A stretch of DNA of 64,000 bases from Candidatus Nitrososphaera evergladensis SR1 (GTDB taxonomy: Archaea > Thermoproteota > Nitrososphaeria > Nitrososphaerales > Nitrososphaeraceae). Shown here piece by piece: positions 52,104 to 62,205 of this stretch. The number at the start of each line of letters is the position of its first letter. The stretch's first letter is position 1. The position numbers and the translations under genes were made by a program. The notes beneath the pieces are model-generated. The model searched no databases, had not been told where the DNA came from, and saw only the letters and a program-made list of their open reading frames with translations. Location of the stretch: NCBI RefSeq assembly GCF_000730285.1, contig NZ_CP007174.1, positions 2,666,001 through 2,730,000 on the forward strand. The letters are read 5' to 3'.

Positions 52104-53498
52104 TTACTTGCTGCCCTTGTAGTATGCCTTGATGTACTTTTCCTTGATCTTGGTCAGCTCGGCCTCTGGAAGCGTCGACAGCACTTCCCACGCCCTTGCG
52201 AGCGTCTCGTCGAGGTTCCTGTTCTCGTCTGCGGCCTGCTTTAAGAAGTGGTTCTCAAACATGTCGCCTGCGTCCAGGTACTTTAGGTCGGTTCCTGTGA
52301 GGCCGGCGCGGCCGACGATTTCTGCCAAGGCGCGCACTTCTTGCGCCCTCGAATAGAGGTCGTACATCTGGTTCCCTACCTCAGGGTGGTCTGCGCGTGT
52401 CTTGCCCTCGCCCACTCCGTCCTTCATGAGCCTTGACAGCGATGACAGCACGTTCACCGGCGGGTAGATTCCCTTTCTGAACAGGTCGCGTCCAAGCACT
52501 ATCTGGCCTTCGGTGATGTATCCGGTAAGGTCTGGAATAGGGTGCGTGATGTCGTCTGCCGGCATTGAAAGGATCGGCACCTGCGTGACAGAGCCGTTCT
52601 TGCCCTTTATCCTGCCTGCGCGCTCGTAGTTGTTTGCAAGGTCGGTGTAAAGGTAGCCGGGATAGCCCTTTCTGCCGGGCACTTCTTCCCTTGCCGCGGA
52701 TATTTCGCGCAGCGCCTCTGCATAGTTGGTCATGTCAGTCAGTATAGCAAGCACGTGCATTCCAAGGTCAAACGCGAGGTACTCTGCCACCGTCAATGCC
52801 ACTCTAGGCGTGATGATGCGCTCGATTGCAGGGTCGTCTGCGAGGTTGAGGAACAGAACAGAACGCCTGAGCGCGCCCGACTCTTCGAGGCTGCGCTTAA
52901 AGTATTGCGCCTCAGAGTACTGCACGCCGATTGCTGCAAACACCACAGCGAAATCCTCCTTGGTGCCGACGACTGACGCCTGGCGCGCGATCTGCGCGGC
53001 AAGGATGTTGTGGGGCATGCCAGAGCCAGAGAATATCGGCAGCTTTTGTCCCCTGACGAGCGTGAGCATGCCGTCGATAACTGACACGCCTGTCTGGATG
53101 AACGACGTCGGGTATTCCCGCCTTTCAGGGTTCATGGGCTCGCCGTTGACGTCGAGAAACTTGTCGGCTATTGGCTCCGGGAGGCCGTCGTTTGGCCTGC
53201 CGAGGCCGTCAAACACCCTGCCGAGGAGCTCCTGCGACACGGGCATCTCCATGGTCTTGCCGAGGAACTTGGCCTTGGTGCCAGACACCGTGAGGCCGGT
53301 CGTCCCCTCAAAGACCTGCACTACAGCCTTGCCAAAGCCCACTTCGAGGACCTTGCCAAGCCTGCGCTCGCCTTCCGCCGTCTCGATTTCAACCAGCTCG
53401 TCAAAGGACGCCTTGGTTATGCCGTCGATAACCATCAACGGGCCCTTGATTTCTGCTACTTTGGTATATTCAATTCCGGATGCTGTTGATTCAGGCAA
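52104..53498 (-). CDS. atpB: A/V-type ATP synthase subunit B (non-catalytic)
   Basis: 464 residues, the nucleotide-binding partner of A in the A3B3 head. Family motifs: [17 protein letters not shown] start, [20 protein letters not shown] near 128, [15 protein letters not shown] near 155 (replacing the Walker A of A), [20 protein letters not shown]-like segment, and [13 protein letters not shown] near 350. Its start overlaps the subunit A stop by 8 bases. Confidence 0.95.
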   Translation of the reverse strand: MPESTASGIEYTKVAEIKGPLMVIDGITKASFDELVEIETAEGERRLGKVLEVGFGKAVVQVFEGTTGLTVSGTKAKFLGKTMEMPVSQELLGRVFDGLGRPNDGLPEPIADKFLDVNGEPMNPERREYPTSFIQTGVSVIDGMLTLVRGQKLPIFSGSGMPHNILAAQIARQASVVGTKEDFAVVFAAIGVQYSEAQYFKRSLEESGALRRSVLFLNLADDPAIERIITPRVALTVAEYLAFDLGMHVLAILTDMTNYAEALREISAAREEVPGRKGYPGYLYTDLANNYERAGRIKGKNGSVTQVPILSMPADDITHPIPDLTGYITEGQIVLGRDLFRKGIYPPVNVLSSLSRLMKDGVGEGKTRADHPEVGNQMYDLYSRAQEVRALAEIVGRAGLTGTDLKYLDAGDMFENHFLKQAADENRNLDETLARAWEVLSTLPEAELTKIKEKYIKAYYKGSK

Positions 53499-55293
53499 CT
53501 ACTTTAACCTCCTCTGTCTTTGCGCCACCCGCGCCCAGTTTGCGGAAGCCCTCGTCAAGCGCCTTGTCAAGGTCTGCCAGCTTGGCAAGCTGGTCTTCTG
53601 GGATGTCAAACTTGGCCTTTAGGAGCTGCGGGATTATCGGCATTGCGCGAATGTCCGCAAGCGGGACTTCGGCCTTTAGCGCCTTTTGCGCTTCCTTGAA
53701 GAACTTGACCATCAGCTTTACCAGCTTTACCTGTTTCTCCGGGCTGCAGTAGGTGTCAACCTTGTCAAACGAGTTCTGCTGTAAGATGCCGATTTTTATC
53801 ATCCTTGCAACTTCAAGCACCAGCTTTTCCTCGTCGGGGAGCGCTTCGGGCCCAAGGAGCCTGACGATTTCCTTCAGGGTGTCTTCTCTCTGCAGGATGT
53901 GGTACGACTCGCCGCGCAGCTCGTACCAGTCGCCTGACACGTTTTCCTTCCACCACTTGGCCACGTCCTCGAGGTATCCCGAGTAGGACTGCATCCAGTT
54001 GATGGACGGGTAGTGACGCGAGTATGCAAGCCTCGTGTCAAGCGCCCAGAAGGTCTTGATGAACCTGATTGTGTGCGTCGTCACCGGCTCGGTAAAGTCT
54101 GCGCCTGAAGGCGACACTGCGCCTACGAGCGTCACAGAGCCTGCGCGGTCTGGCGAGCCAAGGGCGCGTACGCGGCCGGCTCTTTCATAGAACTCGGCAA
54201 GCCTTGACGCAAGGTACGACGGGTAGCCTTCTTCAGCAGGCATCTCTTCGAGGCGGCCCGACATTTCACGGAGCGCCTCCGCCCACCTGCTTGTAGAATC
54301 TGCGACGAGCACGACGTCATAGCCCATGTCGCGGTAGTATTCTGCCATGGTGACTCCAGTGTAGATGGACGCTTCCCTTGCCGCCACGGGCATGTTGCTG
54401 GTGTTGGCGACGAGCACGGTCCTTTCCATGAGCGGCCTGCCGGACCTCGGGTCGATGAGGTGCGGGAACTCGACAAGCACTTCGGTCATCTCGTTTCCGC
54501 GCTCGCCGCAGCCGATGTAGACAACGACCTTCGAGTCGGCCCACTTGGCAATCTGGTGCATGGTCACGGTCTTGCCCGTTCCAAAGCCTCCGGGGATTGC
54601 GCCCGTTCCGCCCTTTGCAATCGGAAAGTAAGTGTCAATGACGCGCTGGCCTGTCACCAGCGGGACCGTCGGGTCGTAGCGCTCTGCATAAGGCCGTGGC
54701 TTGCGCACCGGCCACTTGTGGTACATTTTCAGCTGCGCCTTGTTGCCGTCCTTTTCCGTCGTAGCTATGATGTGCTCGATGTCATAGTCGCCTTCCGGCA
54801 CAATGTCAACCAGTTTTGCGCCCTTGGCGTGGTCCGGCGGGACAAGGATCTTGTTTACTAGAAGCGGCGTTTCTTCGACGGTGCCAAGGATAAATCCCGG
54901 CCCTACTTCGTCGCCCTTTTTCATCACCGGCTTGAAATGATATTTCTTTTTCATGTCAACCGGCGTGGTCTGGATTCCCCTGCCGATGAATGCGCCCGAT
55001 TTGGCCGCAATCTCGTCAAGGGGCCTCTGGATACCGTCGTAGATCTTGCCGATCACGCCCGGCCCTAGGAGCACGGACAACGGCTGGCCTGTTCCGACCA
55101 CCGGCTCGCCCGGCTTTAACCCGGACGTTGACTCGTACACTTGGATGAATGCGACGTCCCCTGTCAGCCTGATGACTTCGCCTATCAGCTTCGAGTCGCC
55201 GACCTCGACTGTCTCGTACATCTTTGCAGCGGACATGCCGTCTGCCTTGACTGCAGGACCGCTAACCCATACAATGCGTCCTTTGGCTACCAT
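53491..55293 (-). CDS. atpA: A/V-type ATP synthase subunit A (catalytic)
   Basis: 600 residues, catalytic head subunit. P-loop GGFGTGKTV near 233, catalytic [16 protein letters not shown] near 255, [20 protein letters not shown] near 330 and [14 protein letters not shown] near 405. The bulge (non-homologous) region near 115-190 is present, as in A/V-type enzymes. Central gene of the E-A-B-D cluster; strong Lys/Glu codon use and GC-rich. Confidence 0.97.
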   Translation of the reverse strand: MVAKGRIVWVSGPAVKADGMSAAKMYETVEVGDSKLIGEVIRLTGDVAFIQVYESTSGLKPGEPVVGTGQPLSVLLGPGVIGKIYDGIQRPLDEIAAKSGAFIGRGIQTTPVDMKKKYHFKPVMKKGDEVGPGFILGTVEETPLLVNKILVPPDHAKGAKLVDIVPEGDYDIEHIIATTEKDGNKAQLKMYHKWPVRKPRPYAERYDPTVPLVTGQRVIDTYFPIAKGGTGAIPGGFGTGKTVTMHQIAKWADSKVVVYIGCGERGNEMTEVLVEFPHLIDPRSGRPLMERTVLVANTSNMPVAAREASIYTGVTMAEYYRDMGYDVVLVADSTSRWAEALREMSGRLEEMPAEEGYPSYLASRLAEFYERAGRVRALGSPDRAGSVTLVGAVSPSGADFTEPVTTHTIRFIKTFWALDTRLAYSRHYPSINWMQSYSGYLEDVAKWWKENVSGDWYELRGESYHILQREDTLKEIVRLLGPEALPDEEKLVLEVARMIKIGILQQNSFDKVDTYCSPEKQVKLVKLMVKFFKEAQKALKAEVPLADIRAMPIIPQLLKAKFDIPEDQLAKLADLDKALDEGFRKLGAGGAKTEEVKVVA

Positions 55294-55297
55294 ACTA

Positions 55298-55924
55298 TTA
55301 TTCCTCTCCTGCCTCTCCTCTCAGCATTCGTGCAATATTTTTCCTTATTAAAGGTTTGAGTCGCTCGATCCTCGAGTCAAGCGTGTTGTCAAACGACATG
55401 GTGCCGTCTGCGGATTTCACGCGGACGCCTCCGATTGCGTTTATCGGCTGGTCGGAGACCCTTGCCTTCAGCTTCGGGTTCTTTTTTGACAGGTCTGCGA
55501 CTATTTTTTTCACCTGTTCAGTGTCGTTTTTGTTGCACTCGACAATCACGTCGTCAGAGCCGACCGAGGGGATGGCCTCTTCGACCACCTTGGCCAGGAG
55601 CGCCCTGTAGCTCTCGTCCTTGCTGGACGACGCAAGCCACGCCTTGGCGCGCTCAAACGCCTCGTTGACGTCGGTTTCTATCATGACGAGCTCCTTGTTG
55701 CGCGCCGACAGCCTGCTGGAGCCTACGATCTGGCGCTTTAGGTTCTCGGCCTGCTTTTTTGCAGACTCGATTATCCTTGCGCGCTCGGCGTCAAGCTTGC
55801 CCCTTGACGCCTCGAGGTTCTTCAGGGATTCTTGAAAAGCCGAATCAATTTGCGAGATCAACTCTGTTTCCTTTTGAGATAAAACTTTGTTTATGGTTCG
55901 CTCTAGAGCAGAATTCGAACTCAT
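55298..55924 (-). CDS. atpE: A/V-type ATP synthase subunit E
   Basis: Peripheral-stalk subunit. 208 residues: N-terminal long coiled-coil helix ([20 protein letters not shown], then [20 protein letters not shown]) and C-terminal globular head ([20 protein letters not shown] and [20 protein letters not shown]). First gene of the operon, separated from subunit A by 4 bases. No subunit H or F gene precedes it. Confidence 0.93.
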   Translation of the reverse strand: MSSNSALERTINKVLSQKETELISQIDSAFQESLKNLEASRGKLDAERARIIESAKKQAENLKRQIVGSSRLSARNKELVMIETDVNEAFERAKAWLASSSKDESYRALLAKVVEEAIPSVGSDDVIVECNKNDTEQVKKIVADLSKKNPKLKARVSDQPINAIGGVRVKSADGTMSFDNTLDSRIERLKPLIRKNIARMLRGEAGEE

Positions 55925-55953
55925 ACTGTGGACTCTGCCCGTTCCTCGTGATT

Positions 55954-56463
55954 TTAACCTTTTGATGCGGACAAGCGGTCCTCAAGGTTCCGGGCAAAAG
56001 CCCTTATGCGCCCAAGGTGGCCCCCGTCCCAGTACACCTTTTGGCAGTCCGTGCACTGCCAGAACCCGTCGTGCCGGGCAAGGACCGTGGCCGGCACCAG
56101 CGCGCCCACCTCTTCCGGCCTTTTCTGTACGAGGGCGCCGTTGCAGGAGGTGCACCTTGACCCTATTCTGGAAAAAAGGTTCGCAGAAATGCCGAGTTTC
56201 TCAAAAATGTGCGCCATGTCGTCAAGGTCGCTTGTTCCGTCCACGAGCACGCCCGGCGCACCCTGCTTCATCATGCGCTTGAACAGCTCCTTGTCGGCCG
56301 TGAGGATCACCCTGCCCTGCTCGGCGGCAAGGCGCAGGATTTCGTTGTCGCTTGTGTCCGGCACGTACAGCGTGTCAAAGCCGAAAATGCGCAGCTTGCG
56401 GGCGACGCTTCCAAGCATGGCGTCCGCAAGGAACTTTATGTCATCTTCTTCTTTTTCGCTCAT
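55954..56463 (-). CDS. Mut7-C RNase-domain protein with zinc ribbon
   Basis: 169 residues from ATG 56463, which overlaps the CBS-protein stop (4 bases); an open upstream frame is dropped. PIN-like Mut7-C domain: DIKFLADAMLGSVARKLRIF, DTLYVPDTSDNEIL, GRVILTADKELF, DGTSDLDDM. A zinc ribbon follows: RCTSCNGALV and WQCTDCQKVYWDGGH. Expected to bind or cleave RNA. Coupled with the CBS gene. Confidence 0.85.
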   Translation of the reverse strand: MSEKEEDDIKFLADAMLGSVARKLRIFGFDTLYVPDTSDNEILRLAAEQGRVILTADKELFKRMMKQGAPGVLVDGTSDLDDMAHIFEKLGISANLFSRIGSRCTSCNGALVQKRPEEVGALVPATVLARHDGFWQCTDCQKVYWDGGHLGRIRAFARNLEDRLSASKG

Positions 56464-57023
56464 GCAGGCTCGGGGGTGGTCGTGGCCTCGCCGCGGCATA
56501 CTTCGCAGATAAAGGTCCCCTCCTCGTCGTACTGCAAAAGGTCGGACCACTCGCCGCACTCGTCGCAATAGCCAGACACCTTGCCTGCCGGCCTTCCAAG
56601 CTCGCCACGGATGATCCCGGCTTTTTCCGACACCACGTCCACAAGGTCGGGGGTCACCGCAATAACGTCAGAAGCAGAAATGATGCCCACCAGGCGATCC
56701 TTGTAGACTACGCCCAGGCGCTTTATCCCGTGCTTGCGCAAGAGGCGCGCGGCCTCCGTAATGCTCTCTTCGCTTTCAATGGAGTGCAGGTCCTGCATCA
56801 CGTCGCTTGCCGTAACGGAGCTTGGCTTGGCGTCCTTTGCAACGGCCTGCGTCACGATGTCATAATCTGTGACCAGCCCCACCGGCTTGTCCTTGTCCAT
56901 TATGATGATGCTGCCTATCTTTTCTGACTTCATCTTTTTTGCAACGTCGCGGACGGTGTCTTTTGGAGATGCGCTAATAACAGGACTGTTCATAATGTCG
57001 CGTACAACCACGCGAGTAGTCAT
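56460..57023 (-). CDS. Two-CBS-domain protein with C-terminal zinc ribbon
   Basis: 187 residues from ATG 57023 (TTG 57068 would add 15). Two CBS units: IMNSPVISASPKDTVRDVAK to GLVTDYDIVT and VMQDLHSIESEESITEAARL to GIISASDVI. They bind adenosyl ligands as an energy sensor. Then GYCDECGEWSDLL and ICEVCRGEA, a zinc ribbon. It is translationally coupled to the Mut7-C nuclease, suggesting nucleotide-dependent control of RNA cleavage (inference). Confidence 0.85.
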   Translation of the reverse strand: MTTRVVVRDIMNSPVISASPKDTVRDVAKKMKSEKIGSIIIMDKDKPVGLVTDYDIVTQAVAKDAKPSSVTASDVMQDLHSIESEESITEAARLLRKHGIKRLGVVYKDRLVGIISASDVIAVTPDLVDVVSEKAGIIRGELGRPAGKVSGYCDECGEWSDLLQYDEEGTFICEVCRGEATTTPEPA

Positions 57024-57085
57024 GTTTGGGTCGGCGTGCTGCCTGACTGGCTTTTTTACCACGTGCAATGTTGTGCACCGGCATT

Positions 57086-59059
57086 TTAATTACTTTTGCT
57101 GCTAGTACTACCTTTGGAGGCAAACGAGATTTTCGACTGGCCTGTTGGAAGGGAGCGCACAAAGTCGTCCAGGCTGATGCGCTTTATCGTCTCTGCAAGT
57201 TCTTCGTTGTCGCCGGCGGCAGCGGACACGAGCGTGGCCTTGGCCTTTTTGGCCGCGTTCATAGGGTCAAGCCCGCCCTGCAAAAGGACTGCGTACACCA
57301 GTGACCTCTTTTTTACCGCCTCTTCCGGCCCACACACCAGCGCCTCCCTTTCGTTTATCAGCTCGATGCCGATTGCAAGGCGGACTTCGACGCCCTTGAC
57401 GTAGCTGCGCTTGCCCTCTATCACGAACGAGCCCTTGGGCAGGAACTGGCCCGTGGGCGCGCCCTTTTTTATCTGGTCCGGAAAAACCCAGTACGCGTCG
57501 GCGCTTGACAGGCCGTCCTTCCAGGCCCTGCTAAACGACACGGTTGCCTGCGCGACCTGTACGAGCGACTGCTCCATCTTGCCTTCCCTTGCCGGCGCAG
57601 CGGCATTTTTCACGATGAAAAACGGCGAGCCGTGCACCTCGGCGTGAAAGACAATGTCGTCTTCTGTCAGGTGCTTGCGCACGAGGGCAGAGTTGGACGA
57701 CGCGTCGCGCCCGCCAATCGCAAGCAGGCCGTCGCTTGTCACAAACCACCTGTAGCGCTCGTACCATTCCTTTGCGGCCTGCTTTTGCACCACCATCTTT
57801 TTGTGGATGGCAGCGGTCTGGCCGCGCAGCCTCTCGATCTGCGCAAGGAGCTTTGAACGTGCCTCCTCTATCGAGGCGTTGCCCCGTTCCATCTCTTTTG
57901 CGCGGGCAAAAAGCATAGAGCTTAGTTTTGCAAGGTTCTGCTGGGCCTCGATGTTTTCGCCTGCTACCTGCACGTATTTTACGCCCTTTTCCGTGACAAG
58001 AGAAGCCGAGTTTGCCGCAAGGACGCCCTTGATCGCGTCGTCGGCGGGGTTTGAATATGAAACTGCCATCAATTCGCCGGCAAGCTTGCGTATTGCCGCC
58101 GCTTTTTGCAACACCTCCTCCTTGGCCTTGTTCTGCTCCGCAAGGTCGTGCTCCAGCACGGCTATCTGCCTGTCGATTTCTATCGTCCTTGAGCTGCGGC
58201 CGATGTCCAGAATCTCGTTGCTGAGCACCTCGTCAAGCGCCTCCATGTAGGTGGGCGCCTTTTTCACCTCCAGTTTTTGGGCTTCCTGCGTGACTATTGG
58301 GAGTGCGTCGACAGGTTTTTCACCTTGCATGATGACCACCGGCTCGTGGTTTCTGCCCGCGCTGATGTCGTCAACAAGCGACTTTATGGTAGAAAATATC
58401 CTGCCCACCTCTTCGTCTGCCAGCTGGCCTGCCTGCCTTGAAGGCTCGATGCCTGCCCTCTTGGCAACCTCCTCCACGAACTTTTTGGGCATCGAAAGCC
58501 CCCTGCCTATCCAGCGCAGAACGTCGAGGTTTTTCGCTTCGTTGCGCAATGCAAGCATCTGCTCAAGCGACAGCGCAAAGACATCAACCCCCCTCTGCGG
58601 AGGAAACGCGTACCTAAGGCCGACTTTGAGCGTGCGGTGGCGCACCTCTATGGGCCGCAGTATGGCAAGCATCTGCATCTTTTCGTCGCATATTATGATG
58701 TTGCCGTCGCCAAAGAACTCGCACACCACCACTCGCGCCTGCCCGTCAAGCCGGCGCAGCCTTAACGTGGCTATGCGCTCGCTTCCGGCCTGCTCCAGCG
58801 ACTCCACGCGGGCCCGCTCCAGCTCCGCAATTGCGGCTCGCTCCAGCGAATTGTCCTCCACGGGCTTGAACTTTAGCTTTGTAATCCAGATGCCCCTTGC
58901 CGACAAAACCAGCATGATGTCTTCCTGCGTGGGGTGGTGCAGGCGCAAAAGGAGCGAGTCTTTGGTCACGGCGTTTACCGCAGAAATGTAATGCCCGGAG
59001 GTCACCCTAGCGCCTATCTCGTTTACAAGGTAGCGCAGTTCGACTCCGGAAAGCTCCAT
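57086..59059 (-). CDS. rqcH: RqcH/NFACT ribosome-rescue protein
   Basis: 657 residues; acts on stalled large ribosomal subunits, recruiting tRNA-Ala and adding C-terminal tails. NFACT-N domain begins MELSGVELRYLVNEIGARVT, HhH region follows (LSLEQMLALRNEAKNLDVLR, MPKKFVEEVAKRAGIEPS), then coiled coil (near 300-420) and NFACT-R with RWFVTSDGLLAIGGRDASSN and DIVFHAEVHGSPFFIVKN. Archaea keep it without the bacterial partner proteins. The start is clear (leading Met then family signature). Confidence 0.95.
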   Translation of the reverse strand: MELSGVELRYLVNEIGARVTSGHYISAVNAVTKDSLLLRLHHPTQEDIMLVLSARGIWITKLKFKPVEDNSLERAAIAELERARVESLEQAGSERIATLRLRRLDGQARVVVCEFFGDGNIIICDEKMQMLAILRPIEVRHRTLKVGLRYAFPPQRGVDVFALSLEQMLALRNEAKNLDVLRWIGRGLSMPKKFVEEVAKRAGIEPSRQAGQLADEEVGRIFSTIKSLVDDISAGRNHEPVVIMQGEKPVDALPIVTQEAQKLEVKKAPTYMEALDEVLSNEILDIGRSSRTIEIDRQIAVLEHDLAEQNKAKEEVLQKAAAIRKLAGELMAVSYSNPADDAIKGVLAANSASLVTEKGVKYVQVAGENIEAQQNLAKLSSMLFARAKEMERGNASIEEARSKLLAQIERLRGQTAAIHKKMVVQKQAAKEWYERYRWFVTSDGLLAIGGRDASSNSALVRKHLTEDDIVFHAEVHGSPFFIVKNAAAPAREGKMEQSLVQVAQATVSFSRAWKDGLSSADAYWVFPDQIKKGAPTGQFLPKGSFVIEGKRSYVKGVEVRLAIGIELINEREALVCGPEEAVKKRSLVYAVLLQGGLDPMNAAKKAKATLVSAAAGDNEELAETIKRISLDDFVRSLPTGQSKISFASKGSTSSKSN

Positions 59060-59169
59060 GCGTGTGTACGCTCAATCGTAAAGCAGGCGAGGCACAATAT
59101 TAGTCCTCGGATGCCACACACACATGCGCCAAGCAAGGCTTAAATTAATTCGGAACGTGGCTTGTCTCT

Positions 59170-59439
59170 GTGTCAGGCGGCAGCAGTAGTGGCAGCGACG
59201 ACAGCGGCAAGAACCCGGCGAACATAATCGGCAGGGTGTACGCAGTGAGCACTCTTCTTGCCGTGATAATCGCGGTGCCGGCGGTGGTGGTTGCCGTAAT
59301 TACGCACTTTGTGTTCCAGACTGACATTGTAGTGACGCTTGCCGCGTCGCTCATCGCGCTTTTCATATCGATGGGGTTTGGCATCAGGCTTGCCAAGCGC
59401 TTTGTGAGGGCGCCTCAAAAAGAAGAAAAAGACGGCTAA
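59170..59439 (+). CDS. 89-residue two-helix membrane protein
   Basis: GTG 59170. Gly/Ser/Asp-rich N-terminus, helices VYAVSTLLAVIIAVPAVVVAV (about 23-43) and IVVTLAASLIALFISMGFGI (about 53-72), and a basic tail. Divergent from rqcH. Role unknown. Confidence 0.6.
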   Translation: MSGGSSSGSDDSGKNPANIIGRVYAVSTLLAVIIAVPAVVVAVITHFVFQTDIVVTLAASLIALFISMGFGIRLAKRFVRAPQKEEKDG

Positions 59440-59470
59440 ATTTATGTACGATGCCGTATTATTTGCTCTC

Positions 59471-60697
59471 ATGATGAACAATAGCAATAGTGGAAATGCC
59501 ACGTTTTTTGTGCGAATAAATGGCGTGCTGCCTGATACCAACAATGGGGCAACAACAGCAGCAGGGGAAGGAAAAGAGGCGCACACCTCGATCTCGGTTT
59601 TTTCAGACGGCTTTCATCTGTTGGTTGACGCCGGCGGCGGGGTGGCTGACAGCGTAAAAAAGGGCGCGTCGGATCTTGGCTACAAAGAGGAGCCGGACGC
59701 AATACTGGTAACGCACGGCAGGCGCGAGCACACAATCGATCTTGCTTCTTTTTCAAAAAGCAAGATATTCTGCACAAGCGAGTGCGCAGGCCAGATTGCG
59801 AAGGAATCGCCGCAGATAGACAAGTCGCGCTTTGCAAACATTGTCCCCGGCCAGCCGTTTGAGGCAGGCCCGTTTTCCATAGTGCCTGTGGCGGCGGACA
59901 ATGCAGGCGACAGCCCGGGTTTTCCCGGCTCTGTCATCTATGTGATTCGCGCCGGCGACAGAAAGGTTATCGCAGGGTGGGACTTTCTCAGCCTGCAAAA
60001 CGCAAGTGCCGACCTTATGTGGAATCCCGACCTTGTAGTGCTTGGTACAGAGACGTACAACGACCACCCTTCTACAGGCATGATTTCAGTTACGCAGGCG
60101 TACCACACGGTCAAGACCTGGAACGCCAAGGACTGCTACGTCCTCCACTACAGCGGCGAAAAAGACAAAGAAGACGCCAAGAACCAGTGGCACAGAGGGC
60201 CGGCTGGACCGCTGCCGCCAGACGAACTGCAAAAGACAATAGATGACTATTTGCGCATGTCAGGTCTGGACGGCAAGATCAGCATCAAAGTTGCGCGGCA
60301 GGCAATGGTATGGAGGCCAGCTGCTACTGTGGCCGCTGAAAGCGTGACAGAAGACGACAACAGCCCGGTAGGAAACAAGATCGAGATCGAGGCGCTTGAG
60401 AAATACGTGTTTGGAATTGAAAAGAGGCCTGACAACAAGCTGATGTTCGTGCTTGAAGACAGCATAAGCAGGCAGGAAAACGAGTTTGTCAACCCAAGAC
60501 GCAAGAGCAGCGATTCGCTGCATGCCGACCCGATAAAGAGCATGATGATGAAGGGACCGGAACTGGACCTGGTGGTGTCCGGCACGACGGTAAAGACGAG
60601 CATCATAAAAGGCAAAAAGCCGATGTTTGCCGGCGACATACGCGTAAGCGAGCGCGACGCAAAAAAGCTGTCAAGGTACATCCAGGAGAACTTTTAG
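59471..60697 (+). CDS. Metallo-beta-lactamase-fold protein with altered metal motif
   Basis: 408 residues from ATG 59471; ATG 59444 would add 9. The frame preserves the fold: FHLLVDAGGGVADS near 48-61, ILVTHGRREHTIDL near 80, KIFCTSECA, VIAGWDFLSL and CYVLHYSGEKD near 230. In place of HxHxDH it has HGRREH: one His becomes Arg and Asp becomes Glu. It may bind one metal or none. The C-terminal 130 residues are an unassigned domain (EYVFGIEKR-like segment, ISRQENEFVNP). A TATA-like AAATTTATG precedes at 59438. Confidence 0.75.
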   Translation: MMNNSNSGNATFFVRINGVLPDTNNGATTAAGEGKEAHTSISVFSDGFHLLVDAGGGVADSVKKGASDLGYKEEPDAILVTHGRREHTIDLASFSKSKIFCTSECAGQIAKESPQIDKSRFANIVPGQPFEAGPFSIVPVAADNAGDSPGFPGSVIYVIRAGDRKVIAGWDFLSLQNASADLMWNPDLVVLGTETYNDHPSTGMISVTQAYHTVKTWNAKDCYVLHYSGEKDKEDAKNQWHRGPAGPLPPDELQKTIDDYLRMSGLDGKISIKVARQAMVWRPAATVAAESVTEDDNSPVGNKIEIEALEKYVFGIEKRPDNKLMFVLEDSISRQENEFVNPRRKSSDSLHADPIKSMMMKGPELDLVVSGTTVKTSIIKGKKPMFAGDIRVSERDAKKLSRYIQENF

Positions 60698-60758
60698 GCT
60701 GGATTTATGGCGGCAGAAAATAAAAGATTACTAGGCGGCAAGCGAATCACCTATAGTT

Positions 60759-61586
60759 TTGTTGTCGTCGTCCAATACCGAGGGAGATAACGAGAAAGCT
60801 TACCTCACGGTCCATGAAGGCTATACGCGCGACATAGGCAGAGGAGTTGCAAGGATCGACCGCGAGTCGATGGATTCCGCAGGCATCGCAGAAGGCGACA
60901 TTATCCAGATAATAGGAAAGCGCAAAACCGTTGCCAGATGCCATGCGCTCTATCCTTCAGACGAGGGAAGAAGGAAGATTATCAGAATCGACGGCGTGAT
61001 ACGGGCAAATAGTGACACAAAAATAGGCGAGACCGTCCGCGTCAGAAAGATAATTGCTCCTAGTGCAAGCAGGGTTGTCGTCAGGCCACGCGAATCGATA
61101 CCGCCCTTAGACGAGCATTATCTAACTGACGCCCTCAACGGAGTGCCGCTTGTGCAAGGCGATAATTTTCTTGTTCCATACTTTGGAGGAAGGCTGGCTT
61201 TTCAAGCAGTCAGTACCGAGCCGCAAGGCGCAATAGTCGTAGACCAACAAACGATATTCTTTATCGCAAACGGAGAGAGCCTGATCAGATTTACCATAAC
61301 AGATCTTGTCAGGCAAGAAGAAAGGGGCCGTTCGTACCTGGTGCTAAAGTTCACCCTGCAAGGCTTTGGAGTTTCAGAGGCAGGAGAATTCCAAAGAAGG
61401 ATTGAGGAGGATTCAGACCTCGCAAAGACTTGCAATAGACACTTGGACGTGATAACAAAAGAGGTTGCAAAAAAGAACGACAACCCATCAACAACAATAG
61501 ACATCGTGACCGAGGCCAATCGCAAGGACATTCTCCGGGAAATCAAATTTGACATAATCAAAAAGATGATGAATCTGGAAAAATAG
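60759..61586 (+). CDS. Stand-alone Cdc48/VAT N-domain protein without AAA domains
   Basis: 275 residues from TTG 60759. About 10-90 reads as the double-psi beta-barrel of Cdc48 (LTVHEGYTRDIGRGVARIDR, GIAEGDIIQIIGKRKTVARC, RIDGVIRANSDTKIGETVRV). About 105-185 reads as the second N-subdomain (YLTDALNGVPLVQGDNFLVP; GAIVVDQQTIFFI). After that come a new alpha region and no Walker motifs. A free N-domain might act as adaptor or competitor for Cdc48. The match is from recognition of the family, not from a search. Confidence 0.72.
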   Translation: MLSSSNTEGDNEKAYLTVHEGYTRDIGRGVARIDRESMDSAGIAEGDIIQIIGKRKTVARCHALYPSDEGRRKIIRIDGVIRANSDTKIGETVRVRKIIAPSASRVVVRPRESIPPLDEHYLTDALNGVPLVQGDNFLVPYFGGRLAFQAVSTEPQGAIVVDQQTIFFIANGESLIRFTITDLVRQEERGRSYLVLKFTLQGFGVSEAGEFQRRIEEDSDLAKTCNRHLDVITKEVAKKNDNPSTTIDIVTEANRKDILREIKFDIIKKMMNLEK

Positions 61587-61621
61587 TCATATAGCTGAAG
61601 GCCGAATTTTCATTTGTAATA

Positions 61622-61900
61622 ATGGCCTTTAGCCTAAAACACGTCGCAATGCAGCTCTGTACGTGCACGTGGATAGAGATCATGACGGGCGCAGGGATAA
61701 CGCTGTACCTGCTGCTTTACATGCAGAACTATACCCTTGCCGCAGTCACGGTTGCGGCGTTTGGCCCGCTCATCGGCTTTCATTTTGCCATCGACAGGAT
61801 AAAGCCGGGCAAGGACGGATGGAAGAAGACTGAAAACAACAGGATAGTAAAGATAAGATCGCTTTCAGGAAGGCAAAGTTATCCCCTGCTTGGCAAGTAA
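61622..61900 (+). CDS. 92-residue two-helix membrane protein
   Basis: ATG 61622. Cys-containing start (LCTCTWIEI), helices MTGAGITLYLLLYMQNYTLAA (about 20-38) and VTVAAFGPLIGFHFAI (about 43-58), then a basic cytoplasmic tail (KDGWKKTENNRIVKIRSL). It begins 35 bases after the Cdc48N-like gene on the same strand. Confidence 0.6.
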   Translation: MAFSLKHVAMQLCTCTWIEIMTGAGITLYLLLYMQNYTLAAVTVAAFGPLIGFHFAIDRIKPGKDGWKKTENNRIVKIRSLSGRQSYPLLGK

Positions 61901-61906
61901 CAGAAG

Positions 61907-62059
61907 TCAGGCCGCAAGAAGCCTCTGGCGTCCTGCTGACTCGATCATCGGATGGCAAGAGTAGCAGCGGCCGCACTTTATACAAGTGTGAGGAGTCCTC
62001 TTGGCGCAAACAGTACAGTACCTGTACGAAAGCTTCAGTACCGGTAGGTATTCGTGCAT
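61907..62059 (-). CDS. 50-residue zinc-ribbon protein
   Basis: ATG 62059. Reads MHEYLPVLKLSYRYCTVCAK, then HTCIKCGRCYSCHPMIESAG. Six cysteines and a histidine form one or two zinc knuckles. The upstream extension is hydrophobic and CA-rich and is rejected. Convergent with the two-helix gene, 6 bases apart. Confidence 0.6.
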   Translation of the reverse strand: MHEYLPVLKLSYRYCTVCAKRTPHTCIKCGRCYSCHPMIESAGRQRLLAA

Positions 62060-62205
62060 ATGTGTATGGCTGCAAAGAACCAAATGTGCAATAAAAAGAG
62101 CAGAGCACCCCGGGGAGAGGGGGAGGGAGAGATTAGAATACCTAATATAGTAAAAATGCTTCAAAGTATCGGACCATTATAGCAAGTATTAGCAAAAAGT
62201 CTCTC

